From Alitta virens (Eukaryota; Annelida; Polychaeta; Phyllodocida; Nereididae), in NCBI GenBank assembly GCA_932294295.1, contig OW028577.1:5979501-6043500 (forward strand): a DNA stretch of 64,000 nt. The letters run 5' to 3'. This document shows positions 61,717 to 64,000 of the stretch, piece after piece (positions within the stretch are counted from its first letter, which is position 1; the number at the start of each line of letters is the position of its first letter). The notes beneath the pieces are model-generated. The model saw only the letters and a program-made list of their open reading frames with translations, ran no database searches and was not told the DNA's origin. The position numbers were made by a program, and so were the translations under genes.

Positions 61717-62430
61717 TTCAGCCTCCTCCTATAAAATGTGGTTCATGGTCTAGGAATGTAAGATAAAGCCCTTTAGGGTTAGATATGATGGACTAATAAT
61801 AGGGTGTCTAGTAGAACCTTATCTCATTAGAGCCTTAACCTGTTTGACACCTAGAAGCCCCGGAGAAACACAATGGAAAAGGAGAGCAGCATCAGGAACA
61901 GCAGCCCCTTTGCACACGATCCGTTGCTAAGCAGCCAAGGGGATGAAAACAGGAAGTTAATTGACCAACGTATTCCGTGGACCCCTGGTGTTCACAAGAT
62001 CCACAGATTCGCTTGGGTCGACACGTTTCACTTTGATTTGTTTAAAGTAAGGACCCACCTGACACATTAAGCTGATTGCCTGGCCCCCAAAAGTAATGAG
62101 ACTGTCAAGATTGAGTTACTTAGTGAATGTCAAATGATCCAAAAGTGGACATCTTCTAAAGCACTCCCCTCTCAGTCCCTTCGCCCCGATGCCGCGTCTT
62201 TCGTCATTCCTGTCACTAACATCCACGAGGGACTACTTTTTCTTGGGAGTTTGGTTACAGCCTGATGATCCTGTTTGGCTTTGCACTTTGGTTGGCGAAA
62301 GGATACAGGAGAAAAATGGTTGTGGTTGTACAAGAAAGTGAGACGCTTTTTGACATATTTTTTGTTGTTGTTGGAAAAGGCATATTTAATTTGTGTTTGT
62401 CAAGAGAGAACTGTTGTGTGCTCCAGGAAC
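61717..62430. other. Non-coding DNA, nothing recognised
   Basis: Sequence between SINE copy 3 and MITE family A copy 2. No gene or repeat was recognised. Confidence 0.45.
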
Positions 62431-62744
62431 TACAGTTAGTTTCATAAAATATGGTCGACTCTAGACAGCTATAGCAACCTATTCCTGGCTGTAACTATAA
62501 CTGGCTAAAGCCAGCTGCTTCTGTCTACTTCTAGCTAATAGTCAGCTTACACCTACCACCACTGCAAAAATAAAACCTTTAAATTTATCTAAGATGCGTT
62601 TTTGCATGTACTTTTAGATCCGGCTTTGAGTAGCCAGCTATGGCAAGACAGTTCTGTTCAGTGACAGGTAGCATCCTATGGCAGAAGTTGTCTAGCTTTG
62701 TCTAGGTTTAATTTGACAGGCCGTTTTTAATGAAACTAACTGTA
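62431..62744. mobile_element. MITE family A, copy 2 (314 bp)
   Basis: Ends are tacagttagtttcat and atgaaactaactgta, a perfect 15-bp inverted pair except for one position, with TA at both outer ends. It is homologous to 41086-41501 in the opposite orientation and about 100 bp shorter. Confidence 0.8.
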
Positions 62745-63496
62745 CCGGATTAACTGATGTGTACCATGGGTCAAATCTGATTGTTGAAATGTTTTAGTAT
62801 AATATGATTTTTTTTTGCTAATTGCACTGTAAAGTTTTACTAATCAATTCCAATTTCACCTACTCAATACAAAGCATGTGCAGGGAGATACTAGTTTCTG
62901 AAAAGACAGGAAAACATCTATTGACAATGGCTGTTGTGACTTGGCAAGCCTATTGTTCGCTCAGCCACAGGTGCAGTAATCTGTCTCTCCAGTCAGCCTG
63001 AAAAGGCATCGTTCTCTACAGGTGTTATGCAATAATGAGGCCTGATACAGGTGTAATGCCCTGTCCAGGTACACTGTGCTCTTAGTGCAATTTAACTTGC
63101 AAAGTCGCGAAGTTTTTACTTCTGTGCCAGGACGTGTTATTAGGCATATAAAGGAAAAAAATCTTCAGTTTCTTTTCACAAAGTGCAAGAAATTTACAAC
63201 AATTTTAAAGCTTTACACATGGCTAACTACTAAGTTTACAACAATAAGGTAACATTTGCCTATCAGTCTGTTTTTCCAAGGTTTTTTTCTTCTTCTTTCT
63301 TTCTTTCTCTCTCTTTTTTTTTTTTTAGTCATTTCACCTTTTCATATAAATGCCACAGAACATACCATTAACCACAGTTTCATTCGATTTAATTTCCAGG
63401 TTGTCTGGAACTCTTTTTTGCATTACAATCGCATCCTTGACTTAATAGAGTGATCCTGAAATTACTAATGTGGGTTTTGATTATGGCGTTTCAACG
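62745..63496. other. Non-coding DNA, nothing recognised
   Basis: AT-rich sequence with a pyrimidine tract near 63280-63330. No gene or repeat was recognised. Confidence 0.45.
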
Positions 63497-63791
63497 ATTA
63501 CAAGTCAAAACGTCCGAAAACCGAAACGTCCGAGTCCGTAACGTCCGAGAATGTTCAGAAACGTCCAAAAACCGAAACGCCCGATTCCCGAAACGTCCAA
63601 TCTTTCCTTGGATGAAAGCACACAATGCAGATTCCATGGCTCTAAATTCTCTAAATCCTCTTGTTTTAAAATCCTATTTTTTAACTTGAAGTAAATATTA
63701 TTTCCAAAAAATATTTAGGGAATCGGACGTTTAGGGAATCGGACTTTATGGGTTCGGAAGTTTCGGTTTTCGGACGTTTCGACCTGATACA
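63497..63791. mobile_element. MITE with long iterated inverted ends (gaaacgtccga)
   Basis: Both ends are built from repeated gaaacgtccga-type units. The left end has aaaacgtccgaaaaccgaaac; the right end has its near complement gtttcggttttcggacgtttc. The flanks carry the same 9 bases gtttcaacg at 63488-63496 and 63792-63800. A 9-bp duplication with long inverted ends suggests a Mutator-like nonautonomous element. The centre is AT-rich and non-coding. Confidence 0.65.
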
Positions 63792-64000
63792 GTTTCAACG
63801 TACACATGTTAAGTTGCGATTTAACAAAAAATGTTTTGTTGTTTTAAAGCAGCGAAATGGCAATCCCCTGCAGGATGACCAGTGGTCAGTGACACCTGAG
63901 CTTGTAGGGGACAGTGACATGTGACATGGCCCCCAGACCGACTGTCATGTTGCCCTCCCAGGCACATCCCTGTTTACACCTCACCCAGGCAGATTCTATT

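Overview
The window is nuclear DNA of a multicellular animal. Genes are split into many short exons with GT/AG borders, the sequence is AT-rich, introns are long, and much of the rest is transposon-derived. The proteins are metazoan and the repeat content (tRNA-derived SINEs, many short inverted-repeat elements, long C/G runs) suits a marine invertebrate. I cannot place it more precisely. Protein similarity alone does not separate an ambulacrarian from a mollusc- or annelid-like lophotrochozoan.

The left 25 kb is gene-dense. CEP44 (centriole protein) is on the minus strand, with 11 coding exons between 4725 and 854. Head-to-head with it on the plus strand is GCNA (germ-cell SprT-type protease-like protein), with 11 coding exons from 6971 to 12286. 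The two share a CpG-rich interval near 5.46-6.13 kb that looks like a divergent promoter. Immediately downstream on the plus strand is ubinuclein (UBN1/UBN2 orthologue, HIRA histone chaperone subunit), with 16 coding exons from 13481 to 24797. It has a compact promoter carrying E2F-, NRF1- and YY1-like sites and a long 3' UTR. Every exon junction I assembled keeps frame, giving 519, 1209 and 1248 residues. GCNA and ubinuclein both act on chromatin and genome maintenance, and CEP44 on centrioles. Nothing shows that the three work as one pathway.

From about 27.3 to 44.8 kb I see no gene. This stretch holds nested transposons: SINE copies with target-site duplications, a hAT-type MITE with an 8-bp duplication, foldback elements, and a pair of inverted interspersed repeats. 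It also holds a 4.7-kb tandem array (35.42-40.11 kb) of about 58 units of 78-82 bp, with a duplicated nine-unit higher-order repeat.

From 45.8 to 57.9 kb and probably beyond, the minus strand carries a carbonic-anhydrase-related protein of the CA10/CA11 type, a secreted non-catalytic family. Seven exons are visible and the N-terminal exons lie outside the window or were not found. The gene has very long introns with further SINEs and MITEs. From 57.9 to 64 kb I see only intronic or upstream DNA with repeats.

I found no convincing undescribed molecular system. The most distinctive items are the structured tandem array, the nested SINE/MITE insertions whose history can be read from their duplications, the repeated short modules in the disordered part of GCNA, and the divergent final exon of the CA10-like gene.
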